In this document: positions 22,640-30,146 of the stretch, one piece after another | Position numbering within the stretch: position 1 is the first letter of the stretch | How the letters are laid out: every line of letters starts with the position of its first letter | Origin: Gemmiger formicilis | GTDB taxonomy: Bacteria; Bacillota; Clostridia; Oscillospirales; Ruminococcaceae | Direction: 5' to 3' | Assembly (NCBI RefSeq): GCF_900167555.1 | Contig: NZ_FUYF01000018.1 | Span: forward strand, 1-44,998 | DNA: 44,998 nucleotides | Made by a program: the position numbers and the translations under genes | Notes under the pieces: generated by a model | Seen by the model: the letters and a program-made list of their open reading frames with translations, nothing else | Database searches by the model: none | What the model was told of the DNA's origin: nothing

Positions 22640-22987
22640 TCAAAATACAACAATTTCCGGGAGACAAAAATGAACCCCGGAAAAGGTTGTACTCTGCGTA
22701 TTGAAAATACAGGTGAATTGGGCGCTTGTTCGATGCCTACTGGTACGCAATAGCAAAACAAGGATACAAATCAAAGCGTACAAAAGAAAGAAAAGCGCAA
22801 GCAGCATATCCTTGCCCTGCAGAGAGAATGGATTCCGGTATTCTTCCGCTGAAAGCAAAATAACAGGGCTAATTTTCCGGATTTTCCCTTGTGATTTGGT
22901 GGCGCGATAAACTATAATAAGCATAAGGCAAGCAAATGCGATGACGATAACAGATACTGCGCAGGCAAGTGAAAGGAAGAAACGCAA
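22640..22987 (-). CDS. Possible small two-helix membrane protein
   Basis: Open frame of 115 aa with two convincing membrane helices (SVIVIAFACLMLIIVY; LLALFFLLYALICILVLLL) separated by a polar linker of about 35 aa. It lacks a clear ribosome site, and its start overlaps the start of the divergent LURP-one-like gene and that gene's promoter, so it may be a chance frame. I recognise no family. Confidence 0.25.
   Translation of the reverse strand: MRFFLSLACAVSVIVIAFACLMLIIVYRATKSQGKIRKISPVILLSAEEYRNPFSLQGKDMLLALFFLLYALICILVLLLRTSRHRTSAQFTCIFNTQSTTFSGVHFCLPEIVVF
22889..22918 (+). promoter_or_regulatory. Promoter of the LURP-one-like gene
   Basis: TTGTGA (22889-22894), 18-base spacer, TATAAT (22913-22918), about 65 bases before the start codon. 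Confidence 0.5.
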
Positions 22988-23469
22988 TGAAGATGCTTTT
23001 CAAGCAACGGATGTTCTCCTGGTTCGACAGCTATGATATTTACGATGAATATGGGAATACCATGTTTGTGGTCAAGGGCCAGCTTTCCTGGGGGCATTGC
23101 TTGAGAATCTTTGATGCGGCGGGCTGCCCGGTTGGCTGCGTCAAAGAAAAGATATTTACATGGATGCCCAAATTTGAGCTCTACACAGGTGAGGATAATT
23201 ATGTGGGGTGCCTGAGCCGAGAGCTGACGCTTTTCCGGCCCAGCTACCATATCGACTGCAATGGCTGGCGCATTGAGGGCAGCTTTTGGGAATGGGATTA
23301 TGACATCCTTGCCCCCAGCAGGCATACCGTGGCACATATCGCCAAGGAGCTTTGGAATTGGACCGATACATACACCATTGAGGTTGCCGACTCAAGAGAT
23401 GCCCTCTGCGCGCTGATGGTCGTGCTTGCGATCGATGCAGAGAAATGCTCGCGGTATAACCATACCTGA
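22987..23469 (+). CDS. LURP-one-related / scramblase-fold protein
   Basis: 160 aa. The sequence follows the tubby-like LURP-one fold: MLFKQRMFSWFDSYDIYDEY, then GNTMFVVKGQLSWGHCLRIFDAAG as alternating strands, PKFELYTGEDNYVGCLSREL, and a hydrophobic C-terminal helix (DALCALMVVLAIDAE). Many Firmicutes carry such single-domain proteins next to membrane or stress genes; no function is established. The start is the second in-frame ATG of the open frame (22987), with AAAGGAAG 7 bases upstream. Single-gene unit with its own promoter and terminator. Confidence 0.82.
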   Translation: MKMLFKQRMFSWFDSYDIYDEYGNTMFVVKGQLSWGHCLRIFDAAGCPVGCVKEKIFTWMPKFELYTGEDNYVGCLSRELTLFRPSYHIDCNGWRIEGSFWEWDYDILAPSRHTVAHIAKELWNWTDTYTIEVADSRDALCALMVVLAIDAEKCSRYNHT

Positions 23470-23488
23470 CAGGCTGCACACAAAAAAT

Positions 23489-23531
23489 ACTCCCTTATTC
23501 TGCTGCGCACGCAGCAGGGTAGGGGAGTTTT
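23489..23531 (+). terminator. Terminator of the LURP-one-like gene
   Basis: Outer arms ACTCCC and GGGAGT with inner stem CTGCTGCG / CGCAGCAG, then TTTTC. It begins 20 bases after the stop. Confidence 0.85.
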
Positions 23532-23538
23532 CTGGTTC

Positions 23539-23984
23539 GTGAAGCAGCACGCCGCCGAGGAAATGAGCCGCTGCGGTGCCGCCATACGCGACCCCGCGCA
23601 GATACGCGCCTACGGCAAACAGGTAAAAGCGCAGCTTGCCGACTTTGCCCAAACGGTCAAGGCGGGCAGCCGCACCGAGCTTGCCATGGTCTACCGCCTG
23701 CGCGATATGCTGCTGAGCCAGCGCGCCTACCTGACCGCCATGGCGGACTACACCGCCCACGGCGGCAAAAGCCGCGGCAGCGCCCTGTACACCGACCTGA
23801 CGGGCGGGGTTAAGCCGTTTGCCCAGCTGCCGGATACCTTCACCTTTGCCCTGGACGAAACCGAATCCCCGCTGATTCAGGAGCTGTGGTTCGAGGATGG
23901 TACCTGCCGCGCCCCATCCCCGAGGATGACGACTTTTTTGAAAACGTCTGGCGCAGCTACCGCGAAACAGAGAACGTTGACTGA
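23539..23984 (+). pseudogene. FAD-dependent oxidoreductase (fumarate-reductase-like), C-terminal remnant
   Basis: The frame encodes the C-terminal helical domain of flavoprotein dehydrogenases: AMVYRLRDMLLSQRAYLTAM, then ADYTAHGGKSRGSALY. There is no start or FAD-binding domain. Near 23905 the frame shifts; the neighbouring frame completes the protein as RPIPEDDDFFENVWRSYRET and stops at 23982-23984. So a 5' deletion plus a frameshift. It begins just after the preceding terminator, which suggests a deletion joint. Confidence 0.7.
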
Positions 23985-24053
23985 ATAGATGGTTCTACCT
24001 GGCCTGATAAACACAACACTAGTATATCATGAAAACGAATATCCCGGGCCTCA

Positions 24054-24206
24054 TTACATGCGATGCAGAAGCGCTAAATCATGGAGCGTATCCCTGTTAT
24101 CGACCCGTTTGCATACATCTGCATCCTGATACCGGCAAAACGATACGGCATCGTTTTGATAGTAGGGGATCAGTCTGATTTGCTCATCAACGATTCGTTC
24201 TTTCAT
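24054..24206 (-). pseudogene. GNAT acetyltransferase, N-terminal stub
   Basis: 50 codons from ATG: MKERIVDEQIRLIPYYQNDA, then VSFCRYQDADVCKRVDNRD and TLHDLALLHRM before a stop. This matches the first quarter of a GNAT family; the acetyl-CoA-binding part is missing. The ATG overlaps the stop of the YoaP-like gene (ATGA), so it was once the second gene of that operon. Confidence 0.6.
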
Positions 24207-24949
24207 ATCTGTACACCGGCCAATGCCAGAAACTTTTTGTCGGACTGGATACCCTGCGTCAGGAATACGCCGTCCCGGAACAGTGCGTAGGTTGTGACGG
24301 GTGCGGATACATTCTGCGCGGCTTCTTTGTCGGTGATGTGGATGGCCCGGAACGGGATGTTATGCTGCTGCGCGGCCTGCTGCACCTTCGGCACCCAGTA
24401 ATAGGTAAAGGGACACTGATCGGTGTAGTAGAGGACGAAGCCTTCACCATCAGCTTTAGGGTGCTTAGCGCAGTTCTTGAATTTCGGCAGTGCTGTATCG
24501 GCGTTGAGCGGGAGGCACATGAGGGTGATTCCACAGTCCGAGACATCTGCGACTTCAAATCCCTTGTGGGACAAAAACTTGGGGTCGGCGAGAAATTCCC
24601 GCTTGCGTCCCTCGGCGCACAAAATGCAGATGCCCTTTTTGCCCTGCGCTCTTGCATCGCTGAGGCATTTTTCCAGCAGGTCATTTGAGCAGCCATGCCC
24701 TTTCATGGAACCGGAGAACCACAGGCAGTTGATGTACAGCCAGCCGTCCGCTGTAATGGGCACCCATGCGTTTTCTGCCGGGATGTACTCGATAAAGCAC
24801 TTGCCACGCTCAACACTGCGGTAGAAAACAAGCCCCTCAGCAAAGCGCTGCTTGAGCCATTCTTTTTTGGCAAGGCTCTGCTTGCCGGACATCGCGCAGC
24901 AGATATGCTCCTTGTCGATGTTCTCTTTGGTGATTTGGATGTAGTCCAC
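24203..24949 (-). CDS. YoaP-like GNAT N-acetyltransferase
   Basis: 248 aa. N-terminal acetyltransferase part (MDYIQITKENIDKEHICCAM; WLYINCLWFSGSMKGHGCSN, the acetyl-CoA pyrophosphate loop region) followed by a YoaP domain with GFVLYYTDQCPFTYYWVP and NIPFRAIHITDKEAAQNVSA, a thioredoxin-like strand pattern. The start at 24949 has AAGGAGGCCACC upstream. A clean minus-strand promoter lies about 100 bases upstream. The substrate is unknown. Confidence 0.87.
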   Translation of the reverse strand: MDYIQITKENIDKEHICCAMSGKQSLAKKEWLKQRFAEGLVFYRSVERGKCFIEYIPAENAWVPITADGWLYINCLWFSGSMKGHGCSNDLLEKCLSDARAQGKKGICILCAEGRKREFLADPKFLSHKGFEVADVSDCGITLMCLPLNADTALPKFKNCAKHPKADGEGFVLYYTDQCPFTYYWVPKVQQAAQQHNIPFRAIHITDKEAAQNVSAPVTTYALFRDGVFLTQGIQSDKKFLALAGVQI

Positions 24950-25041
24950 AGGTGGCCTCCTTGCAGAAAAGGCGCAGCATGCCCCAGCCTCTGGGGCACA
25001 CTGCGTCTTGAGCGTCTGGTGAAATAGTGTTTATACGAATT

Positions 25042-25070
25042 ACTATATGCCAAACAGCTCGTATTGTCAA
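25042..25070 (-). promoter_or_regulatory. Promoter of the YoaP-like gene
   Basis: On the minus strand: TTGACA (25070-25065), 17-base spacer, TATAGT (25047-25042). The 24950-25353 interval otherwise holds a GC-rich inverted repeat (CCCCAGCCTCTGGGG, about 24980-24995) and no gene that I can support. Confidence 0.7.
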
Positions 25071-25353
25071 TAGAGCGTTAAAAACTGCGTTACAAAGTAT
25101 GATGACAGTGGACATTGCTGCAAGCACAAAGAACATCCTGTGCAAGGCGGTACATGCCTGACAGAGAAGCGGCGGAATCTTCAGACTGCACGAACCGTAA
25201 ATATTTCATGAAATTTCGCAACAAGCAATTTACTTGGCGCGAGTTTGTGATACTATAAAGAAAATACGGGGCTGCAGGGGATAAGAAATGAACTCGCAGG
25301 CAGGTTGGCATAGCGTACCCCGCAGACAAACGGTGGAATGGAGTTGTGTTGTG

Positions 25354-25824
25354 ATGAAAATTCGTAAGGCAGAAGAAAAGGACATCCCAAGAATTATGGA
25401 GCTGCTGGGTCAGGTGCTGCAGATCCATGCAGAGATACGCCCGGATGTGTTTATCCCCGGCACCACAAAATACACCGCCAGCGAACTGAAGGAACTGCTG
25501 GAGCAGGAAGATAAGCCTATCTTTGTTGCAGCCGGTGAGGATGATGTGTGCATAGGCTATGCTTTCTGCCAGTTGAAGGAGCAGCCGTTTTCTACCAATA
25601 TGGTACCGTTTAAGGCACTGTTTATTGATGATCTGTGCGTTGACAAGCAGACGCGCGGACAACATATCGGGGAAAGCCTGTTTGAATATGTGAAACAGCA
25701 GGCAAAGAAGCTTGGCTGCTATGAAGTCACCTTGAATGTCTGGGCAGGGAATACATCAGCCGAAAGCTTCTATGAGAAGATGGGTATGAAAACAAAGGAA
25801 CGGCAGATGGAGTACATCCTATAA
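25354..25824 (+). CDS. GNAT-family N-acetyltransferase
   Basis: 156 aa, complete GNAT fold: KIRKAEEKDIPRIMELLGQV at the N-terminus, ALFIDDLCVDKQTRGQHIGE (strand 4 and the acetyl-CoA loop, here RGQHIG), LFEYVKQQAKKLGCYEVTLN, and SAESFYEKMGMKTKERQMEY at the C-terminus. The start is placed at the ATG at 25354, with GGAG 9 bases upstream, rather than 22 codons earlier. The substrate is unknown. Confidence 0.9.
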   Translation: MKIRKAEEKDIPRIMELLGQVLQIHAEIRPDVFIPGTTKYTASELKELLEQEDKPIFVAAGEDDVCIGYAFCQLKEQPFSTNMVPFKALFIDDLCVDKQTRGQHIGESLFEYVKQQAKKLGCYEVTLNVWAGNTSAESFYEKMGMKTKERQMEYIL

Positions 25825-25948
25825 AGATAGAATGATGGAAAGGGTTTACGTCAGCAAGCCAGCAGACGAAGTGTGAAGCGGGCACAGTGGCCCATAAAGA
25901 ACAGGAGGGGCAAACGCCCTGAAGGAAAACAGAAAGCTGCTAAAAGAA

Positions 25949-26425
25949 GTGCTCAAGGACATCCGCCATGATATGAGCGATGAGGAAGTGTTAAATCTGC
26001 TGGCAGACAGCAAAATTTCAGTTAGCCCCGAAAGCGAAAAGGAAAAGTATACGCTGGGGCAGCGTGCTGCGGATGTAATAGCAAAATTCGCCGGTAGTTG
26101 GGCATTTATCTTTTCCTTTACCGGCGTTTTAGTTCTTTGGATGATTGTCAATACGCTGCTGGCGGCCAAGGCGTTTGACCCATATCCGTTTATTCTGCTG
26201 AATTTGGTGTTGTCTTGTGTGGCGGCAATTCAGGCGCCGCTTATTATGATGAGTCAGAACCGGCAGGAGGAAAAGGATCGACGCAGAGCGGAAAATGATT
26301 ATAAGGTCAATTTGAAAACCGAAATTATGATTGAGAATCTGTACGATAAAGTGAATGCTATTCTTGCTAAGCAGTCGGCACTGGAAAAGCGGCTGCAGAC
26401 TGAGGATAAAAACGGCAGGGTATAG
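25949..26425 (+). CDS. DUF1003 family membrane protein
   Basis: 158 aa. A helical N-terminus (about 1-45), then the family core AAKFAGSWAFIFSF-type sequence (here IAKFAGSWAFIFSFTGVLVL), WMIVNTLLAAKAFDPYPFIL, LNLVLSCVAAIQAPLIMMSQ, NRQEEKDRRRAENDYKVNLK, and a coiled-coil tail. Two membrane helices. DUF1003 proteins are common and of unknown function. The first usual start codon is the GTG at 25949; a CTG about 30 bases earlier, after AGGAGGGG, is an alternative. Confidence 0.85.
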   Translation: MLKDIRHDMSDEEVLNLLADSKISVSPESEKEKYTLGQRAADVIAKFAGSWAFIFSFTGVLVLWMIVNTLLAAKAFDPYPFILLNLVLSCVAAIQAPLIMMSQNRQEEKDRRRAENDYKVNLKTEIMIENLYDKVNAILAKQSALEKRLQTEDKNGRV

Positions 26426-26441
26426 AAGCATAGGAAAATAA

Positions 26442-26506
26442 AAACATCCCGTCTACGAGTCAAGCGCACTTGTTTACATAAGTGTACTTGCGGCAGACGG
26501 GATGTT
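26442..26506 (+). terminator. Long terminator hairpin after the DUF1003 gene
   Basis: AACATCCCGTCT pairs with AGACGGGATGTT. Inside lie CAAG / CTTG and ACTT / AAGT. T-rich sequence follows (TTTTATTT). It could serve both strands, since the small minus-strand frame at 26517 ends here. Confidence 0.8.
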
Positions 26507-26516
26507 GCTGTTTTAT

Positions 26517-26636
26517 TTACAGTACAATAAAGGTGCAGGTGGCAGCAGGCAGGGTCAGCTCACCGGCAGGGGCGGCAACCGCAGGCTGCTGTTGGCTTCG
26601 CTGCACAATCGTGATTTCGTTGTGTGGACAGGGCAT
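26517..26636 (-). pseudogene. Chimeric stub: relaxase N-terminus joined to another C-terminus
   Basis: 39 codons with a strong ribosome site (AAAGGAGGG) and ATG: MPCPHNEITIVQRSQQQPAV, then AAPAGELTLPAATCTFIVL. The first 20 residues match the opening of Firmicutes MobA/MobL relaxases (the family continues SAVAAAAYQSGE). The rest resembles the C-terminal strand of a glycosidase-like domain. It is probably a deletion joint between a relaxase gene and a second gene. An independent short gene is less likely. Confidence 0.4.
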
Positions 26637-26893
26637 TTCGTGTCCCTCCTTTCGGTAATTGGTGGATGGGGTGGCGTTTTACCACCTCATTTTGGGCAGA
26701 AAAAAGCAGGAGACCTTTTTCAGATTTCCTGCTCGGTATGCCGCTGTATGAGCGGCGGGTATTTAGTTGTAAAAGTTTGGGACAAGTTGACCCGATGTGT
26801 GTGGAATAACAAACTGGAATTTATATAATTATTCCTCTAACTTTCCCCATTTTATAGGCTTTCCCGCCTGTCCATTAGTGAAATGATATGTAG

Positions 26894-26943
26894 TTTCCCT
26901 TCTTTTTGCCCTTATGAGATAATCACAAGGGAAATAAGGGAAA
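26894..26943. promoter_or_regulatory. Integrase arm-type site cluster, left end
   Basis: TTTCCCTTCTTTTTGCCCTT (from 26894) and AAGGGAAATAAGGGAAA (26927-26943) are related in inverted form and lie between the putative attL core and the integrase stop. Relatives occur at the other end of the element at 36509-36526 and 36566-36586. The 26507-26947 interval contains these, the chimeric stub and attL, and no other gene. Confidence 0.5.
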
Positions 26944-26947
26944 TTTT

Positions 26948-28243
26948 TTAGTCATTGCCCACCACTTTATCAAGAAGCCGAACTGATTTTCGTTTCGCAT
27001 CTCTTGTGGAGTGAGCATAGACGTTCATTGTGGTACTGACATCTGAGTGTCCCAACAATTCCTGCACATCTTTTGGGGCAGCTCCATTTGCTAAAAGGTT
27101 GCTTGTATAGGTGTGACGTAACTGGTGGAAATGAAAGCCTTCAAATCCCTCTAATGTTTTTGCCACCTTTCTGCAAACAGTCCCCAAAGTAGTTGGAAGT
27201 TCCAAACAACCATCCGGTCTTAAACAGACGAAAGAAATTTCTTTATAATCTGTCGGGACTTCCTCTGTTCTGTCTAAACAATAATATTCGTAGTACACTC
27301 TGTTTTTCTCTTTGACCTCTTTGTAGTAGTTCGTGTGATAAAGTTCTCCGTACTGCATTCGATTTTTTAACTGCTCTTTCCGGGCATTACGGAAAATCTC
27401 TACCAGTGTATCTCCAAAATCAACAACCCTTACTTTTTTCCGCTTGGTTGGTCCGATGATATATTTGCGCTTTGAGCCATCATATCGGATGCTGCGTCTT
27501 ATGGTAAGGCATTGTTCTTCCAGATTTACGTCCTGCCATGCCAAACCGCAGGCTTCTCCAATACGAAGCCCGGCATAATAGGCTATCTGGATTGGAAGTA
27601 TTGCGGCTGGGTTCTTTTTTTGCAGATAAGCAAGCAATCTTTCATAATCTTCTCGTGAAATTGGTTGGACATTTCCGTCCATATCCTCATCGGAAAACAA
27701 ATCCACTTCATCCGTCTGATACCGCAGTTTAATATACTGCATGGGATTGAACGTAATATACTGCTTTGGAAATACTGCAAAACGGAAGGACTGCTGCATG
27801 ACTGCGGAAAAAGAATGGATATAATCTTTGCTGTAACCCTTTCTCTCTTTTCCGTCGGGATGAACTCCCCCGAAGGAAAGCAAATCGAAGAAGGATTGCA
27901 AATGTTCAGAGGTTACATTTTTCAGTTTCCGTTCTGCCAATGGGTGTTTCTTGATATTTCGGATTGTTCCGAGGTAATTCTCCACCGTACCATTGCTGAG
28001 CGTACCTGTTTTTAATTCCTCCTCTGCCCACACATCCAAAAGCTGTCCGACTGTGAGATTTTCCGCTTTGGCAACAAATTTCTTTTTCTCATAATCATCC
28101 ATTGCCTGACGGAGCAGCTTTTCAGTTTCACTTTTGCTTTCTGTTCCAACGCATTCTTTCTGAACAAGATTGCCGCTTGCGTCCTCTACATAGAAGCGGT
28201 AGTACCATTTCTTTCCTTTTTTTCTTACAGATCCTTTTGCCAT
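26948..28243 (-). CDS. int: Tyrosine-family integrase (Tn916-like)
   Basis: 431 aa site-specific recombinase. The N-terminal arm-binding domain (KGSVRKKGKKWYYRFYVEDA) precedes a SAM-like core-binding domain (about 62-165, LTVGQLLDVWAEEELKTGTL) and the catalytic domain with Arg227 (AGLRIGE), His373 and Arg376 (HQLRHTYTSN), His399 (LGHSDVSTT) and nucleophile Tyr409 (NVYAHS). The start is at 28243, with AAGGAG upstream; an upstream ATG (28273) adds ten residues that do not fit the family. It lies next to the left end, as usual, and would recombine the AACTGGAATTT repeats. Confidence 0.95.
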   Translation of the reverse strand: MAKGSVRKKGKKWYYRFYVEDASGNLVQKECVGTESKSETEKLLRQAMDDYEKKKFVAKAENLTVGQLLDVWAEEELKTGTLSNGTVENYLGTIRNIKKHPLAERKLKNVTSEHLQSFFDLLSFGGVHPDGKERKGYSKDYIHSFSAVMQQSFRFAVFPKQYITFNPMQYIKLRYQTDEVDLFSDEDMDGNVQPISREDYERLLAYLQKKNPAAILPIQIAYYAGLRIGEACGLAWQDVNLEEQCLTIRRSIRYDGSKRKYIIGPTKRKKVRVVDFGDTLVEIFRNARKEQLKNRMQYGELYHTNYYKEVKEKNRVYYEYYCLDRTEEVPTDYKEISFVCLRPDGCLELPTTLGTVCRKVAKTLEGFEGFHFHQLRHTYTSNLLANGAAPKDVQELLGHSDVSTTMNVYAHSTRDAKRKSVRLLDKVVGND

Positions 28244-28329
28244 AATCGTATGTCTCCTTTCGATATTAGACAATCGGAACTGATGAAATGCTTCGTGCGT
28301 GTAAGTATATCATAACTCCGGTTGTCTTA

Positions 28330-28959
28330 CTATACCGATTCGGAATCTTCGTATAAGACTTCTGATAAAAGATTTGCAAGCCTTTGTTCTGCTGTTTTTG
28401 GTTTCTTGGAATAGAGCCTTACAACGTCTGCCATCTCATTAAAAGCATTGATGGTGTGAGTGATTTCCCTTAAGAACATAATCTCATTATATTCATCATT
28501 CGATTCAAACCCTATTGTTTTGGCAATATCCGTCTGACCAGCATTCCCCTTGAAGTTTTTGCAGGCGAACTGGAAGGAATCCAAAAACAGACCATATTGT
28601 TTTAACATCAGCAGTAATAAATCTTTTGAAAAAGCATCTTCTTCTTTGGTAAGGGCAAGCGGTAACTGTTCCAGAATATCTCCCATCGCATCACGAATCT
28701 GTAACTCTCTCTTATCCGTAATGTCGGTTTCATATTCATCTGTTTCCCCTTTGAGCCATTCCACAGATACATGGAGTGCTTCCGAAAGACCTTCCAGCAC
28801 CATTTTTTTCGTATTGTCAATCGAACCATTCTCATAACGCAGGATTGTAGAAGCGGTAACACCCATCTTTTCTGCGACATAAGGCTGTGTCAGATTCAAT
28901 TCCAGACGGCGCTGTTTTACTCTGCTGCCTATCAGCTTGCGTAGTTCTTTATCTTTCAT
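28330..28959 (-). CDS. XRE-family repressor of the mobile element
   Basis: 209 aa. N-terminal Cro/C1-type helix-turn-helix (LIGSRVKQRRLELNLTQPYV; AEKMGVTASTILRYENG), then a helical C-terminal region (about 90-209). The start is at 28959, with AAAGGAGG 9 bases upstream. It is divergent from the excisionase gene, and two operator palindromes (29011-29027 and 29097-29113) lie between them. Likely keeps excision and transfer genes off. Confidence 0.92.
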   Translation of the reverse strand: MKDKELRKLIGSRVKQRRLELNLTQPYVAEKMGVTASTILRYENGSIDNTKKMVLEGLSEALHVSVEWLKGETDEYETDITDKRELQIRDAMGDILEQLPLALTKEEDAFSKDLLLLMLKQYGLFLDSFQFACKNFKGNAGQTDIAKTIGFESNDEYNEIMFLREITHTINAFNEMADVVRLYSKKPKTAEQRLANLLSEVLYEDSESV

Positions 28960-29010
28960 GCTGACTGCCTCCTTTTTCGGTATGTATGAATTATAGCATT
29001 GTTTTTCTGT

Positions 29011-29113
29011 AATTGCAATATGCAACTTAAAAATTATTTTTAATATTTCGTAACGCTTGACAAAAAGATATGAAAAGGATATACTTACATCACAAGAATT
29101 GCATAATGCAATT
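29011..29113 (+). promoter_or_regulatory. Excisionase promoter and two repressor operators
   Basis: Promoter TTGACA (29057-29062), 17-base spacer, TATACT (29080-29085). A perfect palindrome, AATTGCATAATGCAATT (29097-29113), lies over the transcript start region. A second, slightly imperfect copy, AATTGCAATATGCAACT (29011-29027), lies on the side of the repressor gene. The pair fits control of both divergent promoters by the XRE repressor. Confidence 0.8.
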
Positions 29114-29130
29114 TATAAGGAGGTGATTAT

Positions 29131-29361
29131 ATGACGCAAAGAAAAATTGCATTATCCATCGAAGAAGCTGCTGACTATACGGGAATCGGCAGAAACACCT
29201 TAAGACAGCTTGTAGAATGGAAGAAACTTCCAGTATTAAAGGTTGGTCGCAAAGTCCTGATTAAAACCGATATTCTGGAAATGTTTATGGAAGCGAATGA
29301 AGGTCGTGATTTGAGGGATAGAGGAAATGTAAAAGCCGTAACAAGAACTGCGGCAAATTAA
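29131..29361 (+). CDS. xis: Excisionase-family DNA-binding protein
   Basis: 76 aa with the MerR/Xis-type winged helix: IALSIEEAADYTGIGRNTLR, QLVEWKKLPVLKVGRKVLIK, TDILEMFMEANE. It is the usual size for excisionases of Tn916-like and mobilizable elements. The ribosome site AAGGAGG is 8 bases upstream. It would bend DNA at the element ends to favour excision by the integrase. Confidence 0.9.
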   Translation: MTQRKIALSIEEAADYTGIGRNTLRQLVEWKKLPVLKVGRKVLIKTDILEMFMEANEGRDLRDRGNVKAVTRTAAN

Positions 29362-29501
29362 AAAGGCGGCTTCCAAAGAAACCGCCAAAGGTTCTATCAG
29401 ACCGAAGCCATGATATACCTACACGCAAGAAGATTATACCATGTGCTTCTTCTGATACGCAACCGAGAACTTATGTTTGTAAAAGAAAGGGGAATGTAAT
29501 C

Positions 29502-29816
29502 ATGGCAAAATCAACAAAAAGTTATGAAGAACGAATGCTTGAAATGGAAAAGAAGGAACAGGAAAGCCTTGAAAAAGCAAAACGATATGCAGCACAGAAG
29601 AAAGAACTTCTGAAACGAAAGAAAGCCGAAGAAAGTAAAAAACGAACCCATAGGCTCTGTCAGGTTGGCGGTGCGGTGGAATCCGTTCTCGGTGCGCCTA
29701 TCGAGGAAGAGGACATCCCAAAGCTGATTGGTTTTCTGAAAAAGCAGGAAGCCAATGGGAAATTTTTTTCAAAGGCAATGCAGAAAGAAACACATACCGA
29801 TATGGAGGAAGTGTAA
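29502..29816 (+). CDS. DUF3847 family protein (mobilization-associated)
   Basis: 104 aa. A highly charged, coiled-coil N-terminal half (YEERMLEMEKKEQESLEKAK; RYAAQKKELLKRKKAEESKK) precedes a compact domain (VGGAVESVLGAPIEEEDIPK; LIGFLKKQE). This architecture is the DUF3847 family found directly before MobA/MobL relaxases in Firmicutes elements. AAAGGGGAATGTAATC precedes the ATG. It ends at the oriT. A role as a relaxase accessory or oriT binder is inference. Confidence 0.85.
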   Translation: MAKSTKSYEERMLEMEKKEQESLEKAKRYAAQKKELLKRKKAEESKKRTHRLCQVGGAVESVLGAPIEEEDIPKLIGFLKKQEANGKFFSKAMQKETHTDMEEV

Positions 29817-30146
29817 TGGCGGGGGGGGGGATGAGTTTTTCATTCCCTTCATTGCTTTTTCATGAAGGGCGCACTTATGGACAACCAGAGGTCGTCCCAA
29901 TAAGTTTGCCACAAGTGGCAACCGGTCTTCGCTCACGCTTGCCGGGCTCGTTCCGTCGGCGGGGCTTTCAGCCAGACCTGCTCATGCCGCAGGAGGCACT
30001 CTTCGCCAGAGGGGCGCATTCCATGCAGGCTGCTATGCGCAGGGCACTCTTACGCAGAGGGCGTTCCGGCAATACTGCTTTTTCTAAAACTGAAAGCAAT
30101 GTTGCCGGAAATCTATGCCGGATGTGCAGAAAGGGGGAATCCAGAC
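29817..30146 (+). other. oriT: Origin of transfer (oriT) region with poly-G tract
   Basis: This 330-base gap between DUF3847 and the relaxase contains AAGGGCGCACTTAT (29865-29878), whose complement ATAAGTGCGCCCTT is the conserved nick region of MobQ/RSF1010-type origins. A hairpin (CCCTTCATTGCTTTTTCATG region, 29845-29868) precedes it. A run of 10 Gs lies at 29821-29830, directly after the DUF3847 stop. GC-rich repeats and an inverted TTGCCGG / CCGGCAA-type pair follow. The open frame here (MAGGGMSFSF...) is probably not a gene. Confidence 0.75.
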
